Below, piece by piece: positions 1 through 8,617 of a DNA stretch of 33,911 bases. The position numbers were made by a program, and so were the translations under genes. The first letter of the stretch is position 1; the number at the start of each line of letters is the position of its first letter. Origin of the DNA: JAQBDA01 sp041301185 (GTDB taxonomy: Bacteria; Chloroflexota; Anaerolineae; Anaerolineales; UBA4823); contig JBFYSV010000098.1 in assembly GCA_041301185.1 (NCBI GenBank), forward strand, positions 1-33,911, in the 5' to 3' direction. The notes beneath the pieces were generated by a model. That model worked only from the letters and a program-made list of their open reading frames with translations, was not told the DNA's origin and made no database searches.

Positions 1-1
1 G

Positions 2-880
2 CCCGCCCCGCGCTTTGTGCTGCTGGTTGGCGATGCCAGCTACGACCCGCTCGGCTACCAGGCGCCGCCGGAGGCCAACCGCCTGCCGGTACCCATGATC
101 GATACAATCTACGGCGGGCAGACCGCCAGCGACGTGGAGTATGTCCAGGTCAACCAGGATGGCTGGCCCGACCTGGCGCTGGGGGTTCTCCCAGCCCGCA
201 CAGCAGACCAGGTGGCTGTTTTTGTCAAAAAGACCCTGGCTTATGAGCAAGCCCTCCAGGAGGGCGCCTTGTCCGGCAGCATCCTTTCAATTGCCGATGG
301 GCAGGAACCCAGCTTTGCTAAGGATGCCCAGGCATTTATCGACCTGTTTGGCGAGTCCCATCCAGGAGAAATCTACGCTCCGCCTGCCGGTACAGCGGAT
401 GCCGCAAGCCAGATCGAGGCGCTTTTCACGGAGGGACAGGCGCTGGTGGCGTATTTCGGGCATGGCAGCCTGAAGATGTGGGGTAAAGACCGCCTGTTCA
501 CGGTCGATGACGCTGCCGGGATGGAGAATGCTGCCCTGCCGGTGGTCTTGAACCTGACCTGCCTGACCGGGTTGTACACCCATCCGGAGGTCGAGTCGCT
601 TACGGATGCCTTTCTGTTCAACCCGGGCGGCGGCGCGGTTGCCGTCCTGGCTCCTACCAGCCTGACCCTGGCGGCTGACCAGAATTTCCTCACCCGTCCC
701 CTGGTGCAGGAAATGCTGGCAAATCCGGGGGCGACTCTCGGGCAGGTTCACCTGGCAGCCCGCCGGGATATCAGCCTGGAGTCTGCCGGGCAGCGGGATG
801 TGATGATGACCTTTCTTCTCTTTGGGGACCCTGCCCTGAGCCTGCCGCTCTCCCCCGCCGACGCTGCCGGGGATCAATAA
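2..880 (+). CDS. C25-family (gingipain-like) cysteine peptidase, C-terminal part, 5' end outside the window
   Basis: The frame is open from base 2, so this is the last 292 residues of a longer protein. The block LLVGDASYDP is typical of the C25 caspase-like fold. A GHGS motif (His149, counted from the Val codon at 17) and an NLTCLTG motif (Cys182) match the His/Cys catalytic dyad of gingipain-type peptidases. Both follow hydrophobic strands, as in the family. The end (LLFGDPALSLPL) is the usual close of the catalytic domain; no sorting domain or membrane segment follows. Such proteins are normally secreted, but the signal sequence would lie upstream. The stop overlaps the end of the convergent ABC gene by 7 bp. 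The family call is firm; the substrate is unknown. Confidence 0.85.
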   Translation, partial: PAPRFVLLVGDASYDPLGYQAPPEANRLPVPMIDTIYGGQTASDVEYVQVNQDGWPDLALGVLPARTADQVAVFVKKTLAYEQALQEGALSGSILSIADGQEPSFAKDAQAFIDLFGESHPGEIYAPPAGTADAASQIEALFTEGQALVAYFGHGSLKMWGKDRLFTVDDAAGMENAALPVVLNLTCLTGLYTHPEVESLTDAFLFNPGGGAVAVLAPTSLTLAADQNFLTRPLVQEMLANPGATLGQVHLAARRDISLESAGQRDVMMTFLLFGDPALSLPLSPADAAGDQ

Positions 881-2811
881 TGGGTCAGGCTGCCTTCCAT
901 CTTGGCTCGCTGGACGGCATAGCGAAAAGCCAGCAAGCTGAGCGGCAGTAAGCCAACGACAAACAGTCCTAAGACCAGGAAATCGTAGATCAGCTCGCTC
1001 CAGGCCGCGTCCTGCAACAGCGCCAGGCGCATGGCATGCAGCGAATAGGTGATCGGCAGCAAGCGCGAGATCCACGCCAGGGCGGGGGGCAGGATCGCCA
1101 CCGGGAAGTACACCCCGCCCAGCAAGATCGACAGGGTGCTGACGCCCCATTGGATGGGGTCGCCGCGCTTGAACACCATGATAAAGCTGGCGGATAAGAT
1201 GCCCAGGCTGCTGGCAACCAGCACGGTCAGGATGATCACCACCACCGCTGCCAGGTAGTTGCCTCCCTGCAAGCCGTTTTGCATCAGGAACAATCCCACT
1301 GCCAGGTAGACCAGCACCCGCAGGGTGGTCATCAGGTAATCCCAAATGGAAGATGCCAGGATGATCGCCGATAGGCGGGTGGGGGTGGTTAGCATCGCTT
1401 CCAGGGTGCCGGTAGTCTGGGAATGGCGCAGGCTATTCGCAAAGCTGGACAGCCCGGTGCTGAAATAGCCCAGGAATGCGATCCCGATCAGGACAAACGC
1501 AAAGTAATCCCCGCCGTACTCTGCCAGGTAGGGTGCTGCCGCTTCGCCCAGCAGGTTAGAGATGAAATAGAAGATCAGCACCGAGAAGAAGATGCTGGCG
1601 AACTGCAAAATAAAGGAAAACCGGTAGCTGGCTTCCTGGATCAGGTCGCGTTTCAAAAACGCCGGGATGATGCGCCACAACGAAGGGGGTGCAGCTGACT
1701 GACTGCCCTTGCCAGCCTGGCGCGTCCCGGTCGGGACCGGTGGTCGGGTTGCTTTTTCAGGGCGGGCAGCGGGTGGTGCAGGGATGCCTTCATCCGGGCC
1801 TGCCTGCATGTGATGGCTGAAGATCTCCTCCAGGCTGGGCTGGCGGTTGGTCACAGCCAGGATAGGCACCTGGTCCCCCCGCAGCAGGTCGATCGTCTGG
1901 TTGAGGGCTTCGGCTGTGCTGCTCAGTGGCAATTCGATCCAGGCCCCCGCTTCATTTTCTGCGGGTTGGGGTGATGCCCCGGCAGGCGGCTCGGGCAAGT
2001 GAATGCCGGGCAGGCTTTGTTCCAGGCGGGTGCGGGTCTGTTCCGGCAGGTCTCGCACCTGGATGGAGAAGCGGTCTCCCAGGCTTAGCGCTCGGCGCAA
2101 CTCCACCTGCGTCCCAAGCGCCAGGACCCGCCCGTGCTGCATGATAGCGATCCGGTCGCATAGCTGTCCGGCTTCGTGCAGGTCGTGGGTGGTCAGCAGG
2201 ACGGTCATCCCTTGCCGGTCAACCAGCTCCTCCCGCACCAGTTTCTGCAAGTGCCGGGTGATGAGCGGGTCCAGCCCTTTGGTTGGCTCGTCCAGGAAAA
2301 GCAGGCGCGGCCGGTTGAGCAGGGCTCGGGCAATTGACAGGCGCTGGCGCATCCCGGTGGAGTAAGTCAGGAAACGCTGCCTGGCGACTTCCTGCAGCTC
2401 GACCTGCTCCAGCACCTGCTGGACGCGCAACCTGATCTCAGCTTCCGGCAACCCGTATAAGCGGGCGAAGAAAGCCAGGTTTTGCGCCCCGCTCAGCCGC
2501 CAGTAGAAGCTGCGCTCATCGCTGGTCACCAGCCCGATAGTCGCCTTTATGGCGGAATCCTGCTCGAGCGGAAAGCCGTTCACCCAGGCCGATCCGGAGC
2601 TGGGCTGGACCAGCGTGCCGAGCATTTTGATCAAGGTAGTCTTGCCCGCCCCGTTAGGGCCCAGCAAGCCAAACAGCTCGCCCGTTTGAATGGTCAGGTC
2701 AACCCGGTCAACCGCCGGCTGGCTGAGCGTGGCGGGGTTGAACAGCCTGCGCCAGCCATTGGCTGCCGGGAAGCGCTTGGTCAGGGAGTGGCATTCGATT
2801 GCGGGGTGCAA
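874..2811 (-). CDS. ABC-2 type transporter with ATPase and permease fused in one chain
   Basis: This 645-residue protein has an ATP-binding domain at about residues 1-320: Walker A GPNGAGKTT (51-59), signature YSTGMRQRLSIARA (150-163), Walker B LLFLDEP (170-176) and an H-loop TTHD. After a Pro/Ala-rich linker (about 335-375) comes an ABC-2 membrane domain with about six hydrophobic segments. In DrrA/DrrB or NatA/NatB exporters these are usually two proteins; here they form one half-transporter, presumably working as a homodimer. The substrate cannot be read from the sequence. The start is TTG, supported by AAGGTGG seven bases upstream. The gene ends inside the last codons of the convergent peptidase gene. 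Confidence 0.9.
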   Translation of the reverse strand: MHPAIECHSLTKRFPAANGWRRLFNPATLSQPAVDRVDLTIQTGELFGLLGPNGAGKTTLIKMLGTLVQPSSGSAWVNGFPLEQDSAIKATIGLVTSDERSFYWRLSGAQNLAFFARLYGLPEAEIRLRVQQVLEQVELQEVARQRFLTYSTGMRQRLSIARALLNRPRLLFLDEPTKGLDPLITRHLQKLVREELVDRQGMTVLLTTHDLHEAGQLCDRIAIMQHGRVLALGTQVELRRALSLGDRFSIQVRDLPEQTRTRLEQSLPGIHLPEPPAGASPQPAENEAGAWIELPLSSTAEALNQTIDLLRGDQVPILAVTNRQPSLEEIFSHHMQAGPDEGIPAPPAARPEKATRPPVPTGTRQAGKGSQSAAPPSLWRIIPAFLKRDLIQEASYRFSFILQFASIFFSVLIFYFISNLLGEAAAPYLAEYGGDYFAFVLIGIAFLGYFSTGLSSFANSLRHSQTTGTLEAMLTTPTRLSAIILASSIWDYLMTTLRVLVYLAVGLFLMQNGLQGGNYLAAVVVIILTVLVASSLGILSASFIMVFKRGDPIQWGVSTLSILLGGVYFPVAILPPALAWISRLLPITYSLHAMRLALLQDAAWSELIYDFLVLGLFVVGLLPLSLLAFRYAVQRAKMEGSLTHY

Positions 2812-2909
2812 AATTTGCCCACCTTATCCCCTGCTCCCGGCGAGCCGGGCTGCCAGGCTGGGAGCGATGGATTCTTGCCAGGCTGGCCTTCTAGCCTGGT
2901 ACACCAGCT

Positions 2910-5720
2910 CTAGCTGATCGCAGCCCGCAGGCGCTCGATCTGGGAGGGGATATCGCCCTCCAGGTGCAGGCGGATGAGGCGTCGCCCGGCATCTCTCAGC
3001 GCCTGCAGGTCGCCCAGCGCCTGCGCCATTTTGAGCACGCCAAACGACATCGCAGATGCGGCTGATCCGATCTCATCCGGGATTGGCACATCGGCTTCCC
3101 CCGTTGCAGTCAGCTGGATGAACAGCCCATTACCGCTGTCACCCTTGTGGAGCTGCCCGGTCGAGTGCAGGAAGCGCGGGCCGTAGCCCAGGGTAGTTGC
3201 CAGCCTGGTGCGCGCTTGCAGCGACCGTCGCAGGTCTTGCAATGCCTGGCTGGTCGCTTCTTCAGGTTGCAAGAACGCCTGGATGGCGATATAGTCGCCC
3301 GGCCGGGCTTCGCCCAGGAACCGGTCCAGCGCCTGGTTCAGGCTGCCAGCCGGGTGGTTGGCATAGACGCTGACCCCGTCGCGGTGTAAGGTTGCCGGTT
3401 GTTCGGGTAAGGCACCGCTGCTCTTGTAGGCTGCCACCATCTGGCGGGCGAGCACCTTGGCGGACTCGACATTGGGCTGGTCAAAGGGATTGATCTCCAG
3501 GAAATAGCCAGCGATAGCGGTCGCCAGCTCCCACAGGAAAAACTGCCCGCCGAGATCGTAGACATCCTCGATCTCCATTCTTGCCACCGGGTGCCCGGCG
3601 GCTTGCAGCTCGTCCAGAGCAGCCGGGTCGCCGCTTTCTCCTGCCAGGCTCAGGCTGACGAATAGCCGGTCGGCGCCATATAAATGCGGGGCGGTGAGGG
3701 CTTCGCCTACCACCGGCAAAATCCCAGTGCCTTGTTTGCCGCTGCTCTCGGCAATCAGCTGCTCCACCCACTCCCCAAAGCTGGTTAGCCGAGGCGATAG
3801 AATGAAGGTAACCTTATCTCTGCCTTGCCGGGCCAGGCTGCCCAGGATAGCGCCCAGCCAGGCGGCAGGGTTCTCGTCCAGCGGGCGGTTGGGCCGGCAG
3901 GTGGAGGCCATTTGCCGGGCGTTGTCCAACAGGCGGCGCAGGTTAACCCCCGCCAGGGCTGCCGGAACCAGCCCGAAATAAGACAGGGCAGAGTACCTGC
4001 CGCCGATATTGGGGTCATTCAGAAACACGGAGCGGAAATCCAGGCTTTGGGCAATATCCACCAGCTTGCTGCCGGGATCGGTGATGGCGATGAAATGCTC
4101 ACCGGTTTTAACAGCTCCCAGGGAGCGCATGGTTTGCTGGTAGAAATACTTGAAGAAGGACAGCGTCTCTTCGGTGCCGCCGGATTTGGTGGAGACGATA
4201 AACAGGGTGTGCGCATAGTCGTTCTTGGCGTCCTGCGACATAACCGCTCCAGGATCAGTGCTATCCAGCACCTCCAGCTCCAGGTGACCGGGCTGGGAGC
4301 CAAACGTCCGGGCGAACAGCTCTGGCGCCAGGCTGGAGCCGCCCATCCCCAGCAACACGCCGCGCCGATAGCCGGCTTGCCGCACGGCATACACCAGCGC
4401 CTCGATCTGAGCAAGGTGGGTTTCCATGTCCTCAGCCACGTACAACCAGCCCAGCCGGTTGCGGATTTCTTTTGGATCGGGCTTCCAGACGGTATGGTCT
4501 TGCTTCCAGATGCGCTCCAGGATATTTTCAACCACAAGTTGATCCAGCGCCTGCTCGACAACCCCCCGGTATTCTCCCAAGGCGCTCCCGAACGGGCTGC
4601 TTCTGGCGCTCAGCGCAGCTCGTTTCCCGGCGATGCTCCCCATCAGGTCCTGGAACGATTTGGCGAAAGCCGCCACGCCCTCATCCTCCAGCTCGGCTGT
4701 TACCTGGTCCATCGAGATGCCCAGGTTTGCCAGCGCCTCCAGCTCGCGCTGGGACCTGTCCATGAGGTTCTCGATCGTCTCGACCACCTCCCCGTGCTCC
4801 ACGAAAGCCTGCAGGGTATTCTGCGGCAGGGTGTTGACCGTGTGCTTCCCGATCAGCTCCTGGACGTACAGGATGTCCGAGTATGCCGGGTTCTTGGTGC
4901 TGGTGGAAGCCCATAACGGACGCTGCAGCCTGGCGCTTTGAGCTGCCAACCCCTGGAAGCGCGGGCTGCTGAAAACCTCCTGGAAGATCTGGTAAGCCAG
5001 CTTGGCATTATTCACGGCTGCCCGGCCCAGCAGGCGGGTTGCCTGGGCGCTGTGCGGGCTGGCTTTCTGGATGATTGCCTCCAGGTGTTTATCCACCTTG
5101 GAGTCCACCCGGGAGACGAAGAATGACGCCACCGAAGCGATCCCTCCCACCTGCGCGCCTGTGTTCAAGCACTGCTCCAGTCCCTGCAGGTAGGCTTCGA
5201 TCACCTCCCGGTAGCGTTGCAAGGAAAAGATCAGGGTGACATTGACATTAATTCCGCCGGCAATTGCCTGGGTGATGGCAGGCAGCCCGGATTTTGTGGC
5301 GGGGATCTTGATCATCAGGTTGGGACGCTCTACCTGGGACCAAAGACGGCGCGCCTCGGCCAGCGTGCCTTGAGTATCGTTGGCAAGCTGCGGGTTGACC
5401 TCCAGGCTGACATAGCCATCCGCCCCCTGGGTGGTCTCGTACACCGGGCGCAGCAAGTCGGCAGCCTGGCGGATATCGGCGATCACCAGAGCTTCGTAGA
5501 TCTCCAGGTCAGATTTGCCTTGCCGGGCAAGCTGGCTGATCTCCTGATCGTAATCCTGACTTCCGGCAATTGCCTTCTCGAAGATCGTCGGGTTGGAAGT
5601 CATACCGCGCAGGCCCTGGTCGATCAGCTTTTGCAGCTCGCCAGAGGCGATAAAATCCCTTTGAATATAATCTAACCAGATTGCCTGTCCCAGCTCTGCC
5701 AGTTGGTGTAGTTTGGTCAT
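2910..5720 (-). CDS. tal-pgi: Bifunctional transaldolase / glucose-6-phosphate isomerase
   Basis: The 936-residue fusion joins two sugar-phosphate enzymes. Residues 1 to about 370 are a transaldolase: SNPTIFEKA near the N-terminus and the Schiff-base lysine in LMIKIPAT (Lys138). From about 380 on is a phosphoglucose isomerase with GMGGSSLAPE, STKSGGTEET for the sugar phosphate, and the PGI signature NIGGRYSALSYFG. It would link the non-oxidative pentose phosphate pathway to fructose-6-phosphate/glucose-6-phosphate interconversion in the cytoplasm. I chose the ATG at 5720 because AGGAGGAGG lies just upstream and the transaldolase homology starts there; the frame is open 23 codons further but with no support. 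An 11-bp inverted repeat lies directly upstream of the ribosome-binding site. A ROK sugar kinase further along may feed it. Confidence 0.95.
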   Translation of the reverse strand: MTKLHQLAELGQAIWLDYIQRDFIASGELQKLIDQGLRGMTSNPTIFEKAIAGSQDYDQEISQLARQGKSDLEIYEALVIADIRQAADLLRPVYETTQGADGYVSLEVNPQLANDTQGTLAEARRLWSQVERPNLMIKIPATKSGLPAITQAIAGGINVNVTLIFSLQRYREVIEAYLQGLEQCLNTGAQVGGIASVASFFVSRVDSKVDKHLEAIIQKASPHSAQATRLLGRAAVNNAKLAYQIFQEVFSSPRFQGLAAQSARLQRPLWASTSTKNPAYSDILYVQELIGKHTVNTLPQNTLQAFVEHGEVVETIENLMDRSQRELEALANLGISMDQVTAELEDEGVAAFAKSFQDLMGSIAGKRAALSARSSPFGSALGEYRGVVEQALDQLVVENILERIWKQDHTVWKPDPKEIRNRLGWLYVAEDMETHLAQIEALVYAVRQAGYRRGVLLGMGGSSLAPELFARTFGSQPGHLELEVLDSTDPGAVMSQDAKNDYAHTLFIVSTKSGGTEETLSFFKYFYQQTMRSLGAVKTGEHFIAITDPGSKLVDIAQSLDFRSVFLNDPNIGGRYSALSYFGLVPAALAGVNLRRLLDNARQMASTCRPNRPLDENPAAWLGAILGSLARQGRDKVTFILSPRLTSFGEWVEQLIAESSGKQGTGILPVVGEALTAPHLYGADRLFVSLSLAGESGDPAALDELQAAGHPVARMEIEDVYDLGGQFFLWELATAIAGYFLEINPFDQPNVESAKVLARQMVAAYKSSGALPEQPATLHRDGVSVYANHPAGSLNQALDRFLGEARPGDYIAIQAFLQPEEATSQALQDLRRSLQARTRLATTLGYGPRFLHSTGQLHKGDSGNGLFIQLTATGEADVPIPDEIGSAASAMSFGVLKMAQALGDLQALRDAGRRLIRLHLEGDIPSQIERLRAAIS

Positions 5721-5736
5721 GGTTTCCTCCTCCTGT

Positions 5737-5789
5737 GTGATTGGCTGAAGGGATTTTGACCATAAACATTGAATATCACAGCCAATCAC
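5737..5789 (-). promoter_or_regulatory. 11-bp inverted repeat in the 5' region of tal-pgi
   Basis: GTGATTGGCTG at 5737-5747 is perfectly complementary to CAGCCAATCAC at 5779-5789, with 31 bases between. The near arm ends a few bases before the AGGAGGAGG ribosome-binding site of tal-pgi. It could be an mRNA hairpin or a two-site operator. I found no convincing -35/-10 pair around it, so its position relative to the transcription start is unknown. Confidence 0.5.
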
Positions 5790-5793
5790 TTAA

Positions 5794-5845
5794 GCAATTC
5801 GCTTCAGGTTTCTTGTCAGTTTTCTATTTACTTTCAGCGAATTGC
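5794..5845. repeat. Short inverted repeat GCAATTCGCT / AGCGAATTGC
   Basis: A perfect 10-bp inverted repeat (5794-5803 and 5836-5845) with a 32-base AT-rich spacer. A near copy with one mismatch spans 8490-8541, and one half, TGGCGAATTC, recurs at 33311-33320. In this 365-base gap (5721-6085) I see this repeat, the tal-pgi leader repeat, the hairpin element at 5943-6009 and a -10 box, but no gene. Confidence 0.5.
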
Positions 5846-5942
5846 ATGAAGTCCAGCTAATTTTACCAAGGGTTCACCTAATCATGGCGCGCAGATACAC
5901 GCCTCCAGTCTGGCTAATCTTGTTGCTGTGATTTACTATTCC

Positions 5943-6009
5943 ACCACAGAGCACACAGAGATCACCGAGAAACCCTTAAAATCTATGTGAACTCTGTGTT
6001 CTCTGTGGT
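5943..6009. repeat. Hairpin element of the ACCACAGAG...CTCTGTGGT type
   Basis: The arms 5943-5960 and 5992-6009 are 18 bases each and complementary except at one position. Each arm is a near-duplicate of CACAGAG units. A related element lies at 13978-14073. Short repeats of this kind occur scattered between genes in many bacterial genomes; I know of no proven function. Confidence 0.7.
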
Positions 6010-6031
6010 AAAAAATCTTCATTTTCTAGGC

Positions 6032-6037
6032 TATAAT
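6032..6037 (+). promoter_or_regulatory. Candidate -10 box TATAAT for the zinc-ribbon gene pair
   Basis: TATAAT stands 48 bases before the ATG at 6086 and leaves room for a start near 6044. The -35 position is A-rich with no clear match, so this is a partial promoter call. The gene itself has GGAGAG five bases before its ATG. Confidence 0.4.
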
Positions 6038-6085
6038 CCAACCGTTCCATGGTATCCTGTGTAATGGTGATCCGCGGAGAGTAAT

Positions 6086-7363
6086 ATGCCAGATCCATTC
6101 CCTCCTCCTGGTTTTGCCCCCATCCCATCGGCTATCGAAGGCATTCAGGTATATGCCCCGGCTCCGGCAGAAAGCGCCTCCCAGCCGGAAGTGGTGGAAT
6201 TTAAATGCCCCCAGTGCGGCGGGGTCACGGCATACAGCGCCCAGGATGGCGGTCTGACTTGCACCTACTGCGCATACTACGAGCCGCCGGAGAAAGCCCC
6301 GGTGGGCAAAGGTGCCCAAGAATTTGAGTTCACCGTCGAGACGATGGACCGCGCTGCCCATGGCTGGGGTGAAGCCCGCAAAGAGCTGGAATGCCAGAGC
6401 TGCGGGTCTATCGCCAGCCTGCCCCTCGACTCGCTGACCCACACCTGCGCCTTTTGCGGCTCCAACCAGGTCATCCAGCGCCAGGCTTCGCAGGATATCC
6501 TCCGTCCCTGGTTCTTGATCCCGTTTAAAGTCGATCCCGCTGCCTGCCACAAGCTCACCCGGGAGTGGATGGGCAGCTCCTGGATGACCCCTGCCAGCCT
6601 GAAAAACCTGGCCCGAGTGGCGGAATTTAACGGAGTCTACCTGCCATACTGGACCTTCGACTCGCTGACCAGCGCTGCCTGGAAAGCCGAGGTCGGTCAC
6701 ACCCGCACCGAGCGTTACCGCGAGGGCGGCGAATGGAAGGAACGCACCGTGGTGGACTGGCGCTGGGAGTCCGGGCAGGTAAGCCTGAATCATGACGACC
6801 TGATCGTTCCAGGCACGCAGCGCTTGAGCCAGGTCTTGTTGGACCGACTCAAAGGCTTCGACCTTCAGGCGCTCACCCCGTACGACCCCAAATATCTGGC
6901 AGGCTTGCAAGCCCGGGCCTACGACCTGCCCCTGGAAAAAGCCTGGGAGATCGCCCGCGAGAAGATGCGCGAGAGCACCCGCCAGGCGTGCATCAGCCAG
7001 GCGAGCACCGGTCAGGTGCGCAATTTTAGCATGAACCTGGATTTCAGCGCTGAGAGTTGGCGCTATGTGCTGCTCCCGATTTACGTGGCAGCTTATCGCT
7101 ACCAGGATAAAGCCTTCCAGGTGATGGTCAACGGGCAGACCGGGGTGGTTGCCGGTCAGCGCCCGGTGGATTGGACCCGCGTCTGGCTCAGTGTCGCTGC
7201 CCTCCTGGCTCCCGGGTTGCTCTTATCCTTGCTCGGCTTGCTGACCCTGATCTTTGGCGGGGTGGGCGCGATCATCGGCGGGTTTGGTTTCTTCTTGCTG
7301 GTGGTTGGGGTGGTGATCGCGGTGATCATCCTGCGCCAGGCGATGAGTATGGACGACCTATGA
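6086..7363 (+). CDS. Membrane-anchored protein with two zinc ribbons, function unknown
   Basis: This 425-residue protein has two CXXC pairs near the N-terminus (Cys41/44 with Cys59/62) and two more (Cys103/106 with Cys121/124), so two zinc ribbons. A middle domain follows, rich in Trp and charged residues (WKAEVGHTRTERYREGGEW), then two hydrophobic segments at the C-terminus (about 365-420). There is no signal peptide, so the zinc ribbons probably lie in the cytoplasm. Proteins of this shape are often misnamed as PriA-like helicases because of the zinc ribbons; no helicase motif is present. GGAGAG five bases before the ATG decides the start. The stop overlaps the next gene's start (ATGA), and that gene is a paralogue. 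Confidence 0.8.
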   Translation: MPDPFPPPGFAPIPSAIEGIQVYAPAPAESASQPEVVEFKCPQCGGVTAYSAQDGGLTCTYCAYYEPPEKAPVGKGAQEFEFTVETMDRAAHGWGEARKELECQSCGSIASLPLDSLTHTCAFCGSNQVIQRQASQDILRPWFLIPFKVDPAACHKLTREWMGSSWMTPASLKNLARVAEFNGVYLPYWTFDSLTSAAWKAEVGHTRTERYREGGEWKERTVVDWRWESGQVSLNHDDLIVPGTQRLSQVLLDRLKGFDLQALTPYDPKYLAGLQARAYDLPLEKAWEIAREKMRESTRQACISQASTGQVRNFSMNLDFSAESWRYVLLPIYVAAYRYQDKAFQVMVNGQTGVVAGQRPVDWTRVWLSVAALLAPGLLLSLLGLLTLIFGGVGAIIGGFGFFLLVVGVVIAVIILRQAMSMDDL

Positions 7364-8511
7364 CTGTGATGAGCACACCCACCGGTTGGGGCTTTACAAC
7401 TGCCCACGCCAGCTGCTCAGCCTGCGGCTGGAGTTATTTGCTGCCATCAGACGCCCTGCCTGGTGATGGCTCCCGAGCATTGCGCTGCCCTCACTGCTTT
7501 GCAGTCGAGCTGTCCTTCGTACCTGAGCCGCAAGGCGGGCTGGCTGAGAAGCTGGCTTACACTTCACCCCCTGAGCTGGTCCTGCCTTTCAGCCTCTCCC
7601 CAGAACGCCTGTCACAAGCCATCGCAACCTTCGCCAAGGGTATCCCGTTTGCCCCGCCCGACTTGAACCCCCAGGCACTGGCAGGCAGAATGAAGCGCGT
7701 CTACCTGCCGCAGTGGCTGGTGGATGCCAGCCTGCGCGCCACCTGGCGGGCTGAAGTTGGCTTCAACTATGAGGTGGTCAGTCACCAGGACCGGTACAGC
7801 GATTCCGCTGGCGGGTGGCGCTCTCAGGAAGTCAAGGAGACCAGAATCCGCTGGGAGCCGCGCCTGGGACAGCTGCAGCGTGTTTTTCCCAATCTGACCG
7901 CCCCTGCGCTCGAGACTCACGCTCGACTGCGAGGCCTGGTGGGTGATTTTGATACCTCCACCGCCCAGCCATACCAAAGCCAAATGGCGAACGCCTCTTT
8001 TGTGCGCCTGCCGGATCGCTCCCCGCAGGATGCCTGGCCAGATGTGCTGCCCGGTTTGCAAGCCGCCGCTGCTCAGCAGTGCCAGCAGGCTTGCGCTGCA
8101 GATCACCAGCGCGATTTCCGCTGGCAGCCTGAGATCACCGGGCGTAACTGGACACTCCTCCTTCGTCCGCTCTACACCACTTACTACCTGGACGATCAAA
8201 ACCAGCCCCAGGCGGTGATCATCAATGGACAGACGGCCCAAACCAGCGGTTCTCGCCGCTCGTCTATGAAGCGGGCACAGCGTACTGCCCTGATCATCCT
8301 GTCGATTGCCGTTGTGCTCTTCGCCATCAGCGCCATCCTGGCCCTGGCAGGAATTGCCGTCCCGCCGCTGCTGCTCCTGGGTGGGGTGGGGGTCTTGATG
8401 GCAGTGCTGGTAGCCCTGGGAGCGGTCATTCCCTTAGCCCTGGTCTGGCAGTATAATCGCAGCCAGCCGGGGGCGTCCCAATCGCTTAAGCAATTTGCCG
8501 GATCGGACTAG
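7360..8511 (+). CDS. Membrane-anchored zinc-ribbon protein, paralogue of the preceding gene
   Basis: The 383-residue protein begins at the ATG in the ATGA overlap with the previous gene; the frame is open further up but would run inside that gene. It has one zinc ribbon (Cys19/22 and Cys43/46), a middle region like its neighbour's (WRAEVGFNYEVVSHQDR, then VKETRIRWEPRLGQ), and about two membrane segments near the C-terminus (about 315-370). The shared layout and the coupling point to a tandem duplication followed by divergence, and perhaps a heteromeric membrane complex. No catalytic motif is seen. Function unknown. Confidence 0.8.
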   Translation: MTVMSTPTGWGFTTAHASCSACGWSYLLPSDALPGDGSRALRCPHCFAVELSFVPEPQGGLAEKLAYTSPPELVLPFSLSPERLSQAIATFAKGIPFAPPDLNPQALAGRMKRVYLPQWLVDASLRATWRAEVGFNYEVVSHQDRYSDSAGGWRSQEVKETRIRWEPRLGQLQRVFPNLTAPALETHARLRGLVGDFDTSTAQPYQSQMANASFVRLPDRSPQDAWPDVLPGLQAAAAQQCQQACAADHQRDFRWQPEITGRNWTLLLRPLYTTYYLDDQNQPQAVIINGQTAQTSGSRRSSMKRAQRTALIILSIAVVLFAISAILALAGIAVPPLLLLGGVGVLMAVLVALGAVIPLALVWQYNRSQPGASQSLKQFAGSD

Positions 8512-8541
8512 ATGTTTGTGAAGTAACTTTTGGCGAATTGC
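8490..8541. repeat. Second copy of the GCAATT(C/T)GCC / GGCGAATTGC inverted repeat
   Basis: GCAATTTGCC at 8490-8499 lies in the last codons of the preceding gene and pairs with GGCGAATTGC at 8532-8541 with one wobble. The left arm shares CTTAAGCAATT with the copy at 5789. No T-run follows, so a terminator is not supported. Confidence 0.4.
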
Positions 8542-8603
8542 CTAGAATTGTAAGAGTTTCCTGAAAGAGATCCATAAACGACATATTTGTCAGACAATTG
8601 CGG

Positions 8604-8609
8604 TAGAAT
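8604..8609 (+). promoter_or_regulatory. Candidate -10 box TAGAAT implying a leaderless mRNA
   Basis: TAGAAT ends eight bases before the ATG at 8618, and no Shine-Dalgarno sequence lies between them. Transcription would start at or next to the start codon. No clear -35 hexamer is visible. Confidence 0.4.
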
Positions 8610-8617
8610 AATCCCCT

